A program made the position numbers and the translations under genes. The notes under the pieces were generated by a model. That model saw only the letters and a list, made by a program, of their open reading frames with translations. It was not told the DNA's origin and searched no databases. A stretch of 64,000 nucleotides of DNA from CAKRJP01 sp963597615 (lineage in GTDB: Bacteria; Bacillota; Clostridia; Lachnospirales; Lachnospiraceae): NCBI GenBank assembly GCA_963597615.1, contig CAVBQS010000010.1:62001-126000 (forward strand), in the 5' to 3' direction. Positions 34,801-44,324 of the stretch are shown in pieces (position 1 is the stretch's first letter; every line of letters starts with the position of its first letter).

Positions 34801-36187
34801 TGATTCTTTTTCGATGCGTTTCCTCAGCTTCTTCTCTGCTTCGTTCTGCTCGTAGCTTTTCTTTCTTCTTTCGCTCAATGATTTCTTCCTCGTCTTCTCG
34901 TAATATATAGAGTCCCTGAATAATGGCAAACATAATTAAAGTACTTACCAGGGAACTACCACCGTAGCTTACTAGGGGAAGGGTAACACCTGTAGATGGA
35001 ATAAATTTAGTTACACCTCCGATGGTTAAAAATACTTGAAAAATATAGCAGGTACCAAGTCCCAAAGCTACCATCTTATAAAACATTTTTCGAAGTTGCA
35101 TAGCAATATTCAGAAACATAATATAGCAACTTACACATACCAAGATCATACACAGGGCAAAAATCAGACCCATTTCCTCTGATATAGCTGAGAAAATAAA
35201 GTCTTCCGCTGCTACCGGAATGGTATCTGGGGCTCCTTGATAGAGGCCTGTTCCAAACCAACCACCGGTTCCAATAGCAAAGAGAGACTGGGCTACCTGG
35301 TAACCTCCATTGTCGTAGCAGGCAAATGGATCCTTCCAAACAGTTACTCTGGTTTTTACATGGTCAAACAAATAATAAGCCGCTACAGATGCCACTGCTC
35401 CAGATCCTAGCCCTCCCAAAAGATACAGGGGCTGATGGGTAGCCACATATAACATAGTAAGGTAAACCACAAAAATAATTAAAGCTGCACCTAAGTCCTT
35501 TGAAACTACCAAAATCAGCACATGAAAAGCTGCCACTGCTGTGGTAATAACAATATTTTTAAACTCTAAAGAATATTTAAAGCTGGAGGCCACAAAGAAT
35601 ACAAAGATAATCTTCACCACCTCGGAAGGCTGCACGTTAATACCAGCCACTGTAAATCCCAGCATAGCTCCGTAGGATACACGGCCGATGATCACAACCA
35701 CAGCCAACATAACAATCCCGGCAATTCCATAGAAAATCCTCCACTCTGATAGAAGCTTTAATTTTCGGATAATCACTGGAATCACTAAACTCAGTCCAAC
35801 AGCAAAAGCAGCTATCAAGTATTGCTTATAGGCCTTGTCGTAGTCCAACCTAGTTAACATAATCATACCAATGCACATAAGCATACACATGTTATTTACT
35901 ACCAACCTGGAAACTCTGGGATAAATCAGAGTGTACAAAATAATAGTAGCAACAAAAAGTACTACTTGCACAACATAAAGCACCAAGACCTTAAAATCAT
36001 CGGTTTCTAAGTACATCACCATAAAAGCCACTGCGTGAATCAAGAACATGAGAATATTCTGCTCCCGAAGCTTTAGCTGCTTATCTTCCGGATCATAATA
36101 TCCAAAAATGCTAAAACAAGTATAAGTATAAATACTCATTAACACAATCATCAGATATTTTGATACTTCTACAATAATATTTACCAA
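34715..36187 (-). CDS. SEDS peptidoglycan polymerase (FtsW/RodA/SpoVE family)
   Basis: A 490-aa membrane glycosyltransferase with about 10 helices. The essential Asp is in VSKDLGAALI, and the family motifs GFTVAGINVQPSEVVKI, AISEEMG and the LPLVSYGGSS near the last helix are intact. The tail (last about 65 residues) is extremely rich in Lys, Arg, Glu and Gln and is cytoplasmic. The start is a TTG four nt after a GGTGG-type SD; the next ATG (codon 13) has no SD. It could serve elongation, division or sporulation; the PBP partner and tail do not decide which. Confidence 0.92.
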   Translation of the reverse strand: MVNIIVEVSKYLMIVLMSIYTYTCFSIFGYYDPEDKQLKLREQNILMFLIHAVAFMVMYLETDDFKVLVLYVVQVVLFVATIILYTLIYPRVSRLVVNNMCMLMCIGMIMLTRLDYDKAYKQYLIAAFAVGLSLVIPVIIRKLKLLSEWRIFYGIAGIVMLAVVVIIGRVSYGAMLGFTVAGINVQPSEVVKIIFVFFVASSFKYSLEFKNIVITTAVAAFHVLILVVSKDLGAALIIFVVYLTMLYVATHQPLYLLGGLGSGAVASVAAYYLFDHVKTRVTVWKDPFACYDNGGYQVAQSLFAIGTGGWFGTGLYQGAPDTIPVAAEDFIFSAISEEMGLIFALCMILVCVSCYIMFLNIAMQLRKMFYKMVALGLGTCYIFQVFLTIGGVTKFIPSTGVTLPLVSYGGSSLVSTLIMFAIIQGLYILREDEEEIIERKKKEKLRAERSREEAEETHRKRINDQRRAKRSQEERAQNRQEKKSKKQRVR

Positions 36188-36195
36188 TTCTCCAC

Positions 36196-38361
36196 CTACT
36201 TCACTCCCCTTTTTATGTGTCCTCTGGTAAATTCTCCAGAAATTTTCACATCCACTCCCTGACTTATGGCACTGTCGTATGCTTCTATGATGTTTCTTAC
36301 CTCTCCTGGTTTTTCAAAAGAAAAGTCCAAACGCAGTCTCTGGGGCTTTAATCCTTTTAACAGGGCGCTTTGATCTGCAAGATAAAGAGGCGCCGTGTTA
36401 TAAATGACATTATAACAATAATTGCAACACATCTGAACAAAAAAATCTTTTCGATAGCGATCTTTTATAAAAAGTTTAGAATTCTGCTTGTTACATTCTT
36501 TGCTGGTTTTTTGAATACAGCCTGCCGTAATCATGACCGGCTGGTATCCATATCCTATAAAGGTACAGCCAGATATGTTAAGCTTCCGCAGTTCTTTTTC
36601 ATTCAGTTCTACCGGCGCCGTTGATCTGGAGATTCCAGCCTCTTTCATCCACTTTTTTGACAACTTATTAAAAATATAAAGATTATAATCTCCGTGGATT
36701 TCTTTTGGATAATTTAAATCCCCAAGCAATTTCAAGCTCTCAAAATTTCGAATCAAAACTCCGTCGTAGACTTCCAATAATAGCTGATAATGTTCTTTAA
36801 GCTGCATAATCGCAGGCCTGCGAAAAATATAGGGCAGGGCACTATAAACTTTTCTATTATCTTCCTTAAATTTCCTTGCCACTTTCACTGTCTCAGCCTC
36901 ATAACAAAGGGGGCTTTCAATATAGATTTCTTCAATCTGCTTGTATTTGGCAACAACTTCCAGTTGCTCAAAACTTCTCACCAGGGCAGAGAGTTTTTTG
37001 TTGGAAGATAAATTTCCCGAAATATTTTCCAAGGTGCCTTCATCTAAGATGGCTTCCTGAAATATTTTCTCATCTTCTAAGACCGCCATTTTAGCTACTG
37101 GGCTTCTATAATAAGGTTCTAAGATAGCTTTTTCTAATGCCTCCACCCCAGCTCTTCGAAGCTGGTTTAGTTCCTGCATAGGAAGAAAAATATCCAAATC
37201 CATCTCTAGTTCCAGATTTTTCATGGCAAATTCCGTGTTTCCTAGCTTTTTCATCTGCTTTCTTACACGGTCTTCGTCCAAAGGCTGTTTCATTGCCTCT
37301 TCACAGACAGCCCCTTCCACAGCCACTTCAAATTCCTGGTGCTTTAGGTATAACTTTGATTTTTGACCCTTCCTCAAAAGCAGCCTACCTGTAATAGGCT
37401 CCTGACATTTTTCATCAGGCACAAGAAGAAGGTCTTCTTTCTGGTTTGGTCGTTTAAGAGAAATCATCTGCTTGCCGTTATGCTGTTTATAATAGCCCTC
37501 GGTATATCCTCTTCTTTTGTAAGCGGATTCAAGCTTTCTTAAATCTTGTTCTGTAACCTTAAAACCCTCTCTTCCTTTTTCAAAATAAAGGTCTACATAT
37601 TTCCGATACATACTGGCTACTGTATAAACATAGCCCGGTTGCTTCATGCGGCCTTCGATTTTAAAGGAATCAACTCCTGCCTCAATGAGTTCTGGAATCA
37701 GTTTAATGGTACACATATCCTTTAAGCTCATAAGATCCATTGGCTTTCCATCTGCCAAGCTGTAGGGCAATCTACAGGGCTGGGCACACTGGCCCCTGTT
37801 GCCACTGCGGCCCCCAATCATACTGCTAAGCAAACATTGACCGGAATAACAGTAACACATAGCTCCATGAACAAAACATTCTACCTCCAGGCCTGTTTCC
37901 GCCTTAATCTCCTTAACTTCCTTTAAAGAAAGCTCCCTGGCCGGAACCACTCTTGTAAGGCCTTGCTCTTTCATAAGCTTAGCCCCATAAGGACTAGTAA
38001 GGGTCATCTGGGTACTGGCATGCACCGGAAGATTCGGAAACTGTCTTCTCAGATAAGAAACCACTCCTATATCCTGCACAATCACTCCATCAAGTCCCTG
38101 TTTGTAATAAGGACTAAGAAAATCATAAAGCTTATGAAGTTCTGTATCCTTCAGCAAAGTATTTACTGTCATATATAATTTTCTGCCATGAATGTGGACA
38201 TAATCTATGGCTTCTAACATCTCTTCTTCTGTAAGATTCTTAGCATAGGCTCTTGCTCCAAACATAGAACCCCCAAGATATACTGCATCCGCTCCAGCTA
38301 AGATAGCAGCTTTCAGACATTCCATGGAACCTGCCGGTGCCAAAACTTCTATTTGCCTCAT
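36196..38361 (-). CDS. Peptidase U32 family protein with DUF3656 (RlhA/TrhP-like)
   Basis: A 721-aa protein starting MRQIEVLAPAGSMECLKAAI. U32 motifs include DAVYLGG, the VHASTQMTL strand, and the iron-sulfur-linked Cys segments ECFVHGAMCYCYSGQC and GNRGQCAQPCR. The C-terminal half corresponds to DUF3656 with another Cys pair (MCCNYCYN). Relatives are Fe-S enzymes that hydroxylate rRNA or tRNA (RlhA C2501, TrhP ho5U34) rather than classical proteases. The open frame extends 14 codons further, but this ATG has SD AAAGGAAA. It lies between zapA and the SEDS gene. Confidence 0.9.
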   Translation of the reverse strand: MRQIEVLAPAGSMECLKAAILAGADAVYLGGSMFGARAYAKNLTEEEMLEAIDYVHIHGRKLYMTVNTLLKDTELHKLYDFLSPYYKQGLDGVIVQDIGVVSYLRRQFPNLPVHASTQMTLTSPYGAKLMKEQGLTRVVPARELSLKEVKEIKAETGLEVECFVHGAMCYCYSGQCLLSSMIGGRSGNRGQCAQPCRLPYSLADGKPMDLMSLKDMCTIKLIPELIEAGVDSFKIEGRMKQPGYVYTVASMYRKYVDLYFEKGREGFKVTEQDLRKLESAYKRRGYTEGYYKQHNGKQMISLKRPNQKEDLLLVPDEKCQEPITGRLLLRKGQKSKLYLKHQEFEVAVEGAVCEEAMKQPLDEDRVRKQMKKLGNTEFAMKNLELEMDLDIFLPMQELNQLRRAGVEALEKAILEPYYRSPVAKMAVLEDEKIFQEAILDEGTLENISGNLSSNKKLSALVRSFEQLEVVAKYKQIEEIYIESPLCYEAETVKVARKFKEDNRKVYSALPYIFRRPAIMQLKEHYQLLLEVYDGVLIRNFESLKLLGDLNYPKEIHGDYNLYIFNKLSKKWMKEAGISRSTAPVELNEKELRKLNISGCTFIGYGYQPVMITAGCIQKTSKECNKQNSKLFIKDRYRKDFFVQMCCNYCYNVIYNTAPLYLADQSALLKGLKPQRLRLDFSFEKPGEVRNIIEAYDSAISQGVDVKISGEFTRGHIKRGVK

Positions 38362-38418
38362 GTAATTTCCTTTCAATCTCTTAAACGTAAAACAGGCTGT
38401 CATTGACAGCCTGCAAAA

Positions 38419-38832
38419 TTATTTATCTTCGCTATTCTTGATCTCTGTTTCCAACTGAACAATCTTCATCTGGAGAGCCTTATTCTCTTCCTTAAGCTTA
38501 TCCATAGCGGATTCTGCATTCTCCAACTTAATCTGAACAGAAATCAGTTCATGCTTGAGCTCGTACATCTCCTTGTCTTTCACTTCGATGTCCTGCTCCA
38601 AACTTCCGCCCTGCTTCTTGGCTTTAAAATAGTCATCTGCAATATTAAGGGCTAGCAAAATACTCCTGGTTTCTGCATTCTGCTTGCGGTATCCATCGTT
38701 GTTGCCGCACTCGTCAAGCTTATGGTTCAGGTAGGTAGACACCTTTTGGAGATATTCTTCACTTTCAAAACCACTTAAAGTGAACACCTTCCCACCGATT
38801 AAAACTTCTGTAAAATTTTTTGATGATGCCAT
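38419..38832 (-). CDS. zapA: Cell division protein ZapA
   Basis: FtsZ-ring stabiliser of 137 aa. The N-terminal globular part has TEVLIGGKVFTLSGFESEEY with the YLQKVSTYLNHKLDE helix; residues about 65-137 form a long coiled coil (KLENAESAMDKLKEEN). The open frame starts 12 codons upstream, but the ATG used sits 5 nt after a perfect GAGGAGG SD. It lies 36 nt downstream of ruvB with no visible terminator and 57 nt before the U32 gene. Confidence 0.88.
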   Translation of the reverse strand: MASSKNFTEVLIGGKVFTLSGFESEEYLQKVSTYLNHKLDECGNNDGYRKQNAETRSILLALNIADDYFKAKKQGGSLEQDIEVKDKEMYELKHELISVQIKLENAESAMDKLKEENKALQMKIVQLETEIKNSEDK

Positions 38833-38904
38833 ATAAGCCTCCTCGAACATTCCATAATCTTTTATCATTATAAACTAATAAAGAACAAAAACCAACTGTT
38901 TTAT

Positions 38905-39903
38905 TTAATTTTCCCTGGAAATTCCCAAATGGACATAGGCCTTGTCTGTAACCATACGGCCTCTTGGAGTCCTTTGAATAAATCCATTCTTAAGAAGAAA
39001 GGGCTCATAGACATCCTCTACTGTGCCTGCATCCTCTCCGATGGAGGCTGCCAAAGTCTCCAAGCCTACTGGCCCTCCTGAAAATCTTTCAATCATAGCA
39101 AGGAGCATGCCCCGGTCCGTCTGGTCTAAGCCTTCCTTATCCACATCTAAAAGGTCCAAGGCCCCATTGGCCACTTCCTCTGTAATATAACCGTCATATC
39201 TCACCTGGGCAAAATCTCTAACCCGCTTTAACAGGCGATTTGCCAGTCTTGGAGTTCCCCTGGATCTTCTTGCCATTGCAATGGCTCCTGCCTCGTCAAT
39301 GCCTACATCCAGCACCTTGGCAGACCTTAGAATGATGGTTTTTAATTCATCTACCGTATAAAACTCCAGGCGATTTACCACTCCAAACCGGTCTCTTAAG
39401 GGGGCTGTCAACATTCCAGCCCTGGTAGTAGCCCCGACTAGGGTAAACTTTGGAAGGTCCAGCCTTATAGATCTAGCACTTGCTCCCTTGCCAATCATAA
39501 TATCAATGGCATAATCTTCCATGGCAGGATAAAGAACCTCTTCCACCTGACGATTTAATCTATGGATCTCATCTACAAAAAGCACATCATTCTCCTGCAG
39601 ATTATTTAAAATAGCCGCCATCTCTCCAGGCTTTTCTATAGCTGGTCCTGAGGTAATCTTAAGATTCACATTCATCTCATTGGCAATAATTCCAGCCAGG
39701 GTTGTCTTTCCAAGTCCTGGAGGTCCATAAAAAAGCACGTGATCTAAGGCCTCGCCTCTAGCTTTGGCTGCTTCAATATAAATCTTCAAGGTTTCCTTGG
39801 CTTTTTCCTGTCCAATGTAATCCTCCAGGTACTGAGGCCTTAAGTGATTTTCAATTTTAACATCTTCTTCCAGATTTTCTGTGGTAATTATTCGTCTGCT
39901 CAT
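38905..39903 (-). CDS. ruvB: Holliday junction helicase RuvB
   Basis: AAA+ motor for Holliday-junction branch migration. LRPQYLEDYIGQEKAKE precedes Walker A YGPPGLGKTT near residue 65, Walker B VLFVDEIHRL, sensor 1 GATTRAGMLT, arginine finger in LRDRFG, and the C-terminal winged helix ending in TPRGRMVTDKAY. Length 332 aa is full. Encoded 28 nt after ruvA; ruvC is not nearby, as is usual for Firmicutes, which use RecU-like resolvases or YqgF. Confidence 0.98.
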   Translation of the reverse strand: MSRRIITTENLEEDVKIENHLRPQYLEDYIGQEKAKETLKIYIEAAKARGEALDHVLFYGPPGLGKTTLAGIIANEMNVNLKITSGPAIEKPGEMAAILNNLQENDVLFVDEIHRLNRQVEEVLYPAMEDYAIDIMIGKGASARSIRLDLPKFTLVGATTRAGMLTAPLRDRFGVVNRLEFYTVDELKTIILRSAKVLDVGIDEAGAIAMARRSRGTPRLANRLLKRVRDFAQVRYDGYITEEVANGALDLLDVDKEGLDQTDRGMLLAMIERFSGGPVGLETLAASIGEDAGTVEDVYEPFLLKNGFIQRTPRGRMVTDKAYVHLGISREN

Positions 39904-39931
39904 ATTATCCTCTGTGATTTCTCTTAAAAAA

Positions 39932-40552
39932 TCACCGTGTCATATATTTTAAAGAAAGTTTTAAGACATCTTCTACGGTAGTATCTTCTCCAATTTCTAC
40001 CTGACGCACTGCCTTTAAGGCCTCTGTATTGCCATAGCCTAAAGCGCAGAGAGCTTCTACCGCCTCTCCCTGAACCTTAGAAAATACGCTGAAATCTCCG
40101 GCTACTAGCTGTCCATGGCTAGATTCCCTAGTGTGTTCTAAAGCATCTTCCAGTTTCAGCTTGTCTTTCAACTCGACAATCAATTTTTCCGCTGTCTTTT
40201 TTCCAATTCCTGGAGCTGCACTAATGGCCTTCACATCTTTAGAAGCCACTGCAAAACGAAGGTCATCAGGAGACAGGGTGGTAAGAATTCCCAAAGCTCC
40301 CTTAGGACCAATTCCACTGACTGTAATGGCAAGCTTAAATACTGCAAGCTCATCCCGAGACAGGAATCCATAAAGTTGCATAGCATCTTCCCTTACACTT
40401 AAATAAGTATAAATAAATACCTCTAAGCCGTTAGAAGGCAGACTTGCCAAGTCCCTACCAGACATAAAGACGCCATAACCTACACCACCTACATCTAAAA
40501 CTACTTTTTCTTCTTCCACCCAAGAAATGGTACCTCTTAAAAATGAAATCAT
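39932..40552 (-). CDS. ruvA: Holliday junction-binding protein RuvA
   Basis: Tetrameric junction-binding partner of RuvB. Domain I OB fold opens MISFLRGTISWVEEEKVVLD; domain II has the helix-hairpin-helix pairs SGIGPKGAL and APGIGKKTAEKLIVELKDK; the C-terminal domain III (RuvB-binding) contains EAVEALCALGYGNTEAL. Length 206 aa. Upstream neighbour is the Gx transporter-like gene (37-nt gap); no promoter was recognised between them. Confidence 0.97.
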   Translation of the reverse strand: MISFLRGTISWVEEEKVVLDVGGVGYGVFMSGRDLASLPSNGLEVFIYTYLSVREDAMQLYGFLSRDELAVFKLAITVSGIGPKGALGILTTLSPDDLRFAVASKDVKAISAAPGIGKKTAEKLIVELKDKLKLEDALEHTRESSHGQLVAGDFSVFSKVQGEAVEALCALGYGNTEALKAVRQVEIGEDTTVEDVLKLSLKYMTR

Positions 40553-40589
40553 ATGGATACATCCTTTATTCTTATTAAATCAAATGATT

Positions 40590-41084
40590 TTATTGTGGCA
40601 GCAAAAAGGTCAGTCGCTTTAAGACTTCTTTTGCCACTAACCCAATGATAGCTCCCGTAGCAAGACCTGCCACCAAAAGCACAGGAAGATAATAGACCAC
40701 GCTGAAGGTTTCCACAAGAATCATCGCTACAAGAATCTGCCCTACATTGTGAAAGACTCCCCCTGCCATACTAACTCCCATAAGGCTGTAGCCCCCCTTA
40801 TGTTTCAAAAAAGCCATAACCGATAAACTAAGAAGTCCTCCTGCAAGACTGTAAACAATACTAAAATAATTTCCAAAGAGAAATCCTGACAGGACCACCC
40901 GGACAATTGCAAGGAGATAAACATCTTTTAAATCTATCTTGTATAAAGCAAAGACTATAATTAAATTTGCCAATCCAAGCTTGACCCCAGGAATTCCAAA
41001 ATTAAAGGGGATCAAGGTCTCAATGTAACTAAAAATCAATGCAAGGGCTGTAAAAACTCCAAAATATGCAACTCGGCTCTTCAT
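40590..41084 (-). CDS. Gx transporter family / heptaprenyl-diphosphate-synthase-I-like membrane protein
   Basis: A 164-aa membrane protein with five to six helices. The segment YIETLIPFNFGIPGVKLGLAN (family hallmark P-GIKLGLAN, here in two parts) identifies PF07456. Despite the old name, it looks like a small ECF-S-type or quinone/flavin-related transporter. It is encoded right after the NusG-II protein, and this pair recurs next to Rnf operons in Clostridia. A role in flavin or quinone supply to Rnf is a hypothesis. Confidence 0.83.
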   Translation of the reverse strand: MKSRVAYFGVFTALALIFSYIETLIPFNFGIPGVKLGLANLIIVFALYKIDLKDVYLLAIVRVVLSGFLFGNYFSIVYSLAGGLLSLSVMAFLKHKGGYSLMGVSMAGGVFHNVGQILVAMILVETFSVVYYLPVLLVAGLATGAIIGLVAKEVLKRLTFLLPQ

Positions 41085-41101
41085 TCCCTACGTCCTTTCT
41101 A

Positions 41102-41485
41102 TTATCTGGCAACAGTATCCACATCCTCCGAATCCTCATTGTCTTGGCCGATCACTATTTTAACTACCACCTTATTAGGTAGACATATAATGGACTGGTT
41201 GCTTTTGGAAATGGGATTCTGATGAACACAAAGCTTATCTGGGCAATCAGCCTCTATAATCTGGGCTTTCTTATCCTGAATTTTTAAAATATTAGATCCA
41301 TGATTAATAGAGATTGTCTGATTCACATTAAGATCATAGCTGCCGCAAACCTCTCCATCCACCATAACAAGGACCTGGCTATCTGAACTTACTCCTGTAA
41401 ATTCCTGACAGAAATAAAAAGCCAATGCAACCACAAGCACTACTATTATCAGCAAAAAATCTTTTTTCTTAAATCCCAGAATCAT
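41102..41485 (-). CDS. NusG domain II-containing extracytoplasmic protein
   Basis: A 127-aa protein with an N-terminal membrane anchor (about residues 8-30) and an exported beta-rich domain. GEVCGSYDLN and ADCPDKLCVHQNPISK are characteristic of PF07009 (NusG domain II), and include two Cys residues that could form a disulfide or bind a cofactor. The open frame extends 21 codons further, but this ATG has SD GAGAGGAAG. It lies about 130 nt after rnfB; no terminator was recognised in that gap. Association with Rnf is by neighbourhood only. Confidence 0.82.
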   Translation of the reverse strand: MILGFKKKDFLLIIVVLVVALAFYFCQEFTGVSSDSQVLVMVDGEVCGSYDLNVNQTISINHGSNILKIQDKKAQIIEADCPDKLCVHQNPISKSNQSIICLPNKVVVKIVIGQDNEDSEDVDTVAR

Positions 41486-41614
41486 ATGACTTCCTCTCAA
41501 GTTACTATGGTACATTCTAACACAGGAAAAAAAGCAAGGCAACCTCATATTCGAATTTATGTTCGATTACAAAGCTACCCTGCTTTCGTTTTATTTTACA
41601 ATAACTTCACCAGT

Positions 41615-42481
41615 CTATTTACTTTCTGTTTCAGCCTCCGGCTTTGCTGCTGGTTTTGCTGCTGGCATTACATCTTTTTTTGGCTCTATCTTTGGAGTAA
41701 TGATCTTCTTAGGACATTTCTGTGCACATAAGGTACAATTCTTACAACGTGACACATCAATGTGAGCCAAATGGTCCTCCACTGTGATTGCTTCAAAGTG
41801 ACAGTTCTTTGCGCAGATTCCACATCCGATACAACCTACAGAACAGTTCTTCATTACATCTTTTCCAAGATCTTTTGAACTACACTGTACCATACACTTT
41901 TGTTTGTAAGGAATAAGTTCGATCAAATGTTTCGGACAGACAGCTACGCACTTTCCACATGCCTTACAGGCTTCCTTATCTACCACTGCAACTCCATTTT
42001 CAATATGAATTGCATTAAATGGACAAGCCTTTACACATGAGCCTTCTCCTAAACATCCATAGTTACATCCCTTAGGGCCTGCATCCTGCATCATATTTAC
42101 AAAGGTACAATCATGAATACCCTCATATTCATATTCCTGCTTTGCAACATCGCAGTTACCTGCACATTTAACAAAAGCAACCAGGTGCTCTTCCTCACCG
42201 GCTTCTACACCCATAATCTTAGCAATCTTTTCTGCAACAGGAGCTCCACCAACTGGGCAGGCACCCACTGCTGCTTCTCCCTTTACAATGGCCGCTGCAA
42301 CACCAGAACATCCGGCGTAACCACAACCTCCACAGTTATTTCCTGGGAGAACTTCTAGAATTGCTTCTTCTCTCTCATCTACCTCAACGGCAAATTTCTG
42401 TCCGGCTACTCCAAGGAAGATTCCTATAAACAATCCAGTGCCGCCTACAACTACGGCTGCAATTATAATTCCTGTAATCAT
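41615..42481 (-). CDS. rnfB: Rnf complex subunit B (ferredoxin-like electron input)
   Basis: Takes electrons from reduced ferredoxin. An N-terminal membrane helix is followed by a NNCGGCGYAGCSGVA cluster motif, further Cys around residues 80-120, and two-cluster ferredoxin domains (CKACGKCVAVCP, CIGCGICAKNC, CKNCTLCAQKCP). The C-terminus is a PAAKPAAKPE-type low-complexity tail. Length 288 aa. It is the last rnf gene and starts 13 nt after rnfA ends. Confidence 0.96.
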   Translation of the reverse strand: MITGIIIAAVVVGGTGLFIGIFLGVAGQKFAVEVDEREEAILEVLPGNNCGGCGYAGCSGVAAAIVKGEAAVGACPVGGAPVAEKIAKIMGVEAGEEEHLVAFVKCAGNCDVAKQEYEYEGIHDCTFVNMMQDAGPKGCNYGCLGEGSCVKACPFNAIHIENGVAVVDKEACKACGKCVAVCPKHLIELIPYKQKCMVQCSSKDLGKDVMKNCSVGCIGCGICAKNCHFEAITVEDHLAHIDVSRCKNCTLCAQKCPKKIITPKIEPKKDVMPAAKPAAKPEAETESK

Positions 42482-42494
42482 ATATCTGTTCCTC

Positions 42495-43070
42495 CTAAAT
42501 CAATCCTGAAAATCCAAAAAATGCAATGGACATCAAAGATGCTGTAATCAACACAATTGGAGTTCCCTGAAAGGATTCCGGAACATCATTGAACTCAATT
42601 TTCTCTCGGATACCAGCCATAATGGTAATAGCAATGGCAAATCCTACAGAAGTTCCAACACCGTTTATTACTCCCTGCAAAATGCTGTAGTCTTTCTGAA
42701 CATTTGTAAGGGCAACACCTAGTACCGCACAGTTTGTGGTAATAAGAGGCAAATAAACACCCAAGGCATTATAAAGAGATGGCATGGACTTCTTTAAGAA
42801 CATTTCTACAAACTGTACTAAGGCCGCGATAAATAAGATAAATACGATAGTCTGTAAGTATTCAAATCCCAAAGGGACCAAAATAAATTTGTAGATCAAT
42901 CCTGTAAAGAAGGATGAAATACTAATAACAAAAATAACTGCACCGCCCATACCTGTAGCAGTTTCTACCTTCTTAGATACACCTAAGAAAGGACAGATAC
43001 CAAGGAACTGGCTAAGGACCACATTATTAACAATAGCGGAACCTATTGCTAAAAGTAATAATTCTTTCAT
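42495..43070 (-). CDS. rnfA: Rnf complex subunit A
   Basis: Integral membrane subunit of 191 aa with six helices. N-terminal NNVVLSQFLGICPFLGVSKK contains the Cys that, with its RnfE counterpart, ligates an intramembrane 2Fe-2S centre; the second half has LITTNCAVLGVAL with the second Cys. It is homologous to RnfE but with inverted topology. It is translated 19 nt after rnfE. Confidence 0.97.
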   Translation of the reverse strand: MKELLLLAIGSAIVNNVVLSQFLGICPFLGVSKKVETATGMGGAVIFVISISSFFTGLIYKFILVPLGFEYLQTIVFILFIAALVQFVEMFLKKSMPSLYNALGVYLPLITTNCAVLGVALTNVQKDYSILQGVINGVGTSVGFAIAITIMAGIREKIEFNDVPESFQGTPIVLITASLMSIAFFGFSGLI

Positions 43071-43089
43071 TTATAAATTCCCCCTATTC

Positions 43090-43731
43090 TTAATTTGCAA
43101 CAGCATTTTTCTCAGCTGCTTTTCTTTTAATTCGATTCTGCAATGCAACTAATCCGGACAATACCAAGAAGGCTCCAGGTGCCAGGATAAAGATAGTAAT
43201 TGGAGTATATCCAAGGGTTCCTGCCTCAGCATCTGCCAAAGGAAGAATCTGTACACCAAAGATCGCTCCTGTTCCGATGAACTCACGAACAATGGCAATT
43301 GCAGTTAATCCACAGGTAAATCCAAGTCCCATACCAAGACCATCAAAAATTGAAGGAATTACTGGATTTTTTGAAGCGTAGCTTTCTGCACGTCCAAGGA
43401 TAATACAGTTAACTACAATCAAAGGGATATATAATCCCAAGGCACTATACAAACTTGGTAAGAATCCTTCTAGCAAAAATTGCACGATTGTTACAAAGGA
43501 TGCTACTACTACGATAAAGGCCGGCATTCTCACAGAATCCGGAATAATATTTCTCAGCATTGATATTAACATGTTTGATAATACCAATACCACTGTTGTT
43601 GAAAGTCCCATACCCACACCATTGATGGCTGCTGTTGTAACCGCCAATGTCGGACACATTCCAAGCATCAATACAAAGGTAGGGTTTTCTTTAATGAGAC
43701 CATTATGTAACCGTTCTAAACATACATTCAT
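43090..43731 (-). CDS. rnfE: Rnf complex subunit E
   Basis: A 213-aa integral membrane subunit with six helices, paralogous to RnfA. ENPTFVLMLGMCPTLAVTT and the second IPLIVVNCIILGRAE hold the two conserved Cys that share the intramembrane iron-sulfur centre with RnfA. The charged C-terminus (NRIKRKAAEKNAVAN) is cytoplasmic. It lies 14 nt after rnfG. Confidence 0.97.
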   Translation of the reverse strand: MNVCLERLHNGLIKENPTFVLMLGMCPTLAVTTAAINGVGMGLSTTVVLVLSNMLISMLRNIIPDSVRMPAFIVVVASFVTIVQFLLEGFLPSLYSALGLYIPLIVVNCIILGRAESYASKNPVIPSIFDGLGMGLGFTCGLTAIAIVREFIGTGAIFGVQILPLADAEAGTLGYTPITIFILAPGAFLVLSGLVALQNRIKRKAAEKNAVAN

Positions 43732-43745
43732 TTTCTCTACCTCCC

Positions 43746-44324
43746 TTAAAATGCTTCCTTAAAGTAACCAAGGGCTTCATTTACAGCACCGGTCATAGCT
43801 CTAGATGTGATGGTAGCTCCGCTAATGGCATCAATGGCTGTTCCATCACCGCCATCTTTGGAAACATAGAATCCGTCAGTAGCTTCCCCTACATACTGCT
43901 CATAAAAGCTTGCTTCCTTGGCCTTCATGCCAAGACCTGCAGTCTCACTGATTGAGAGAATAGAAATACCTGTAATGCTTCCGTCTTTGGAAATTCCTAC
44001 GGTCACCTGAATATCTCCGCCGTAACCTTCAGAATCTGTTGTGGTAATCACATATCCCAAATCTCCAACCTGGCAAACTTCGTCTACTACTACTTTTTCA
44101 TCCAAGCTTTCAGCAACTGCTGTTGAAATAGATTCGTCAACTTCCAAGGATTCAAAATCGCTTAAATCTGCTTCTGGAAAAACTGCCTGCCAAGCCTCTT
44201 TCTTTGCCTTTTCATTTGCTGAGGCAATAGGCGCCTTTGTCACCTCATAAACTCCACCTAAAAGAAGTCCGGAAACCAAGGTGATGGCTGTAAGGATCAT
44301 TGTGTTCTTTATGATTTTATTCAT
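43746..44324 (-). CDS. rnfG: Rnf complex subunit G (covalent FMN)
   Basis: A 192-aa subunit with one N-terminal helix and an extracytoplasmic FMN-binding domain. The flavinylation motif is ISGATITSRAM near residue 170, whose Thr is the expected phosphoester attachment site. Flavin transferase ApbE is needed but no apbE gene was recognised in the window. Its start codon overlaps the rnfD stop. Confidence 0.95.
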   Translation of the reverse strand: MNKIIKNTMILTAITLVSGLLLGGVYEVTKAPIASANEKAKKEAWQAVFPEADLSDFESLEVDESISTAVAESLDEKVVVDEVCQVGDLGYVITTTDSEGYGGDIQVTVGISKDGSITGISILSISETAGLGMKAKEASFYEQYVGEATDGFYVSKDGGDGTAIDAISGATITSRAMTGAVNEALGYFKEAF

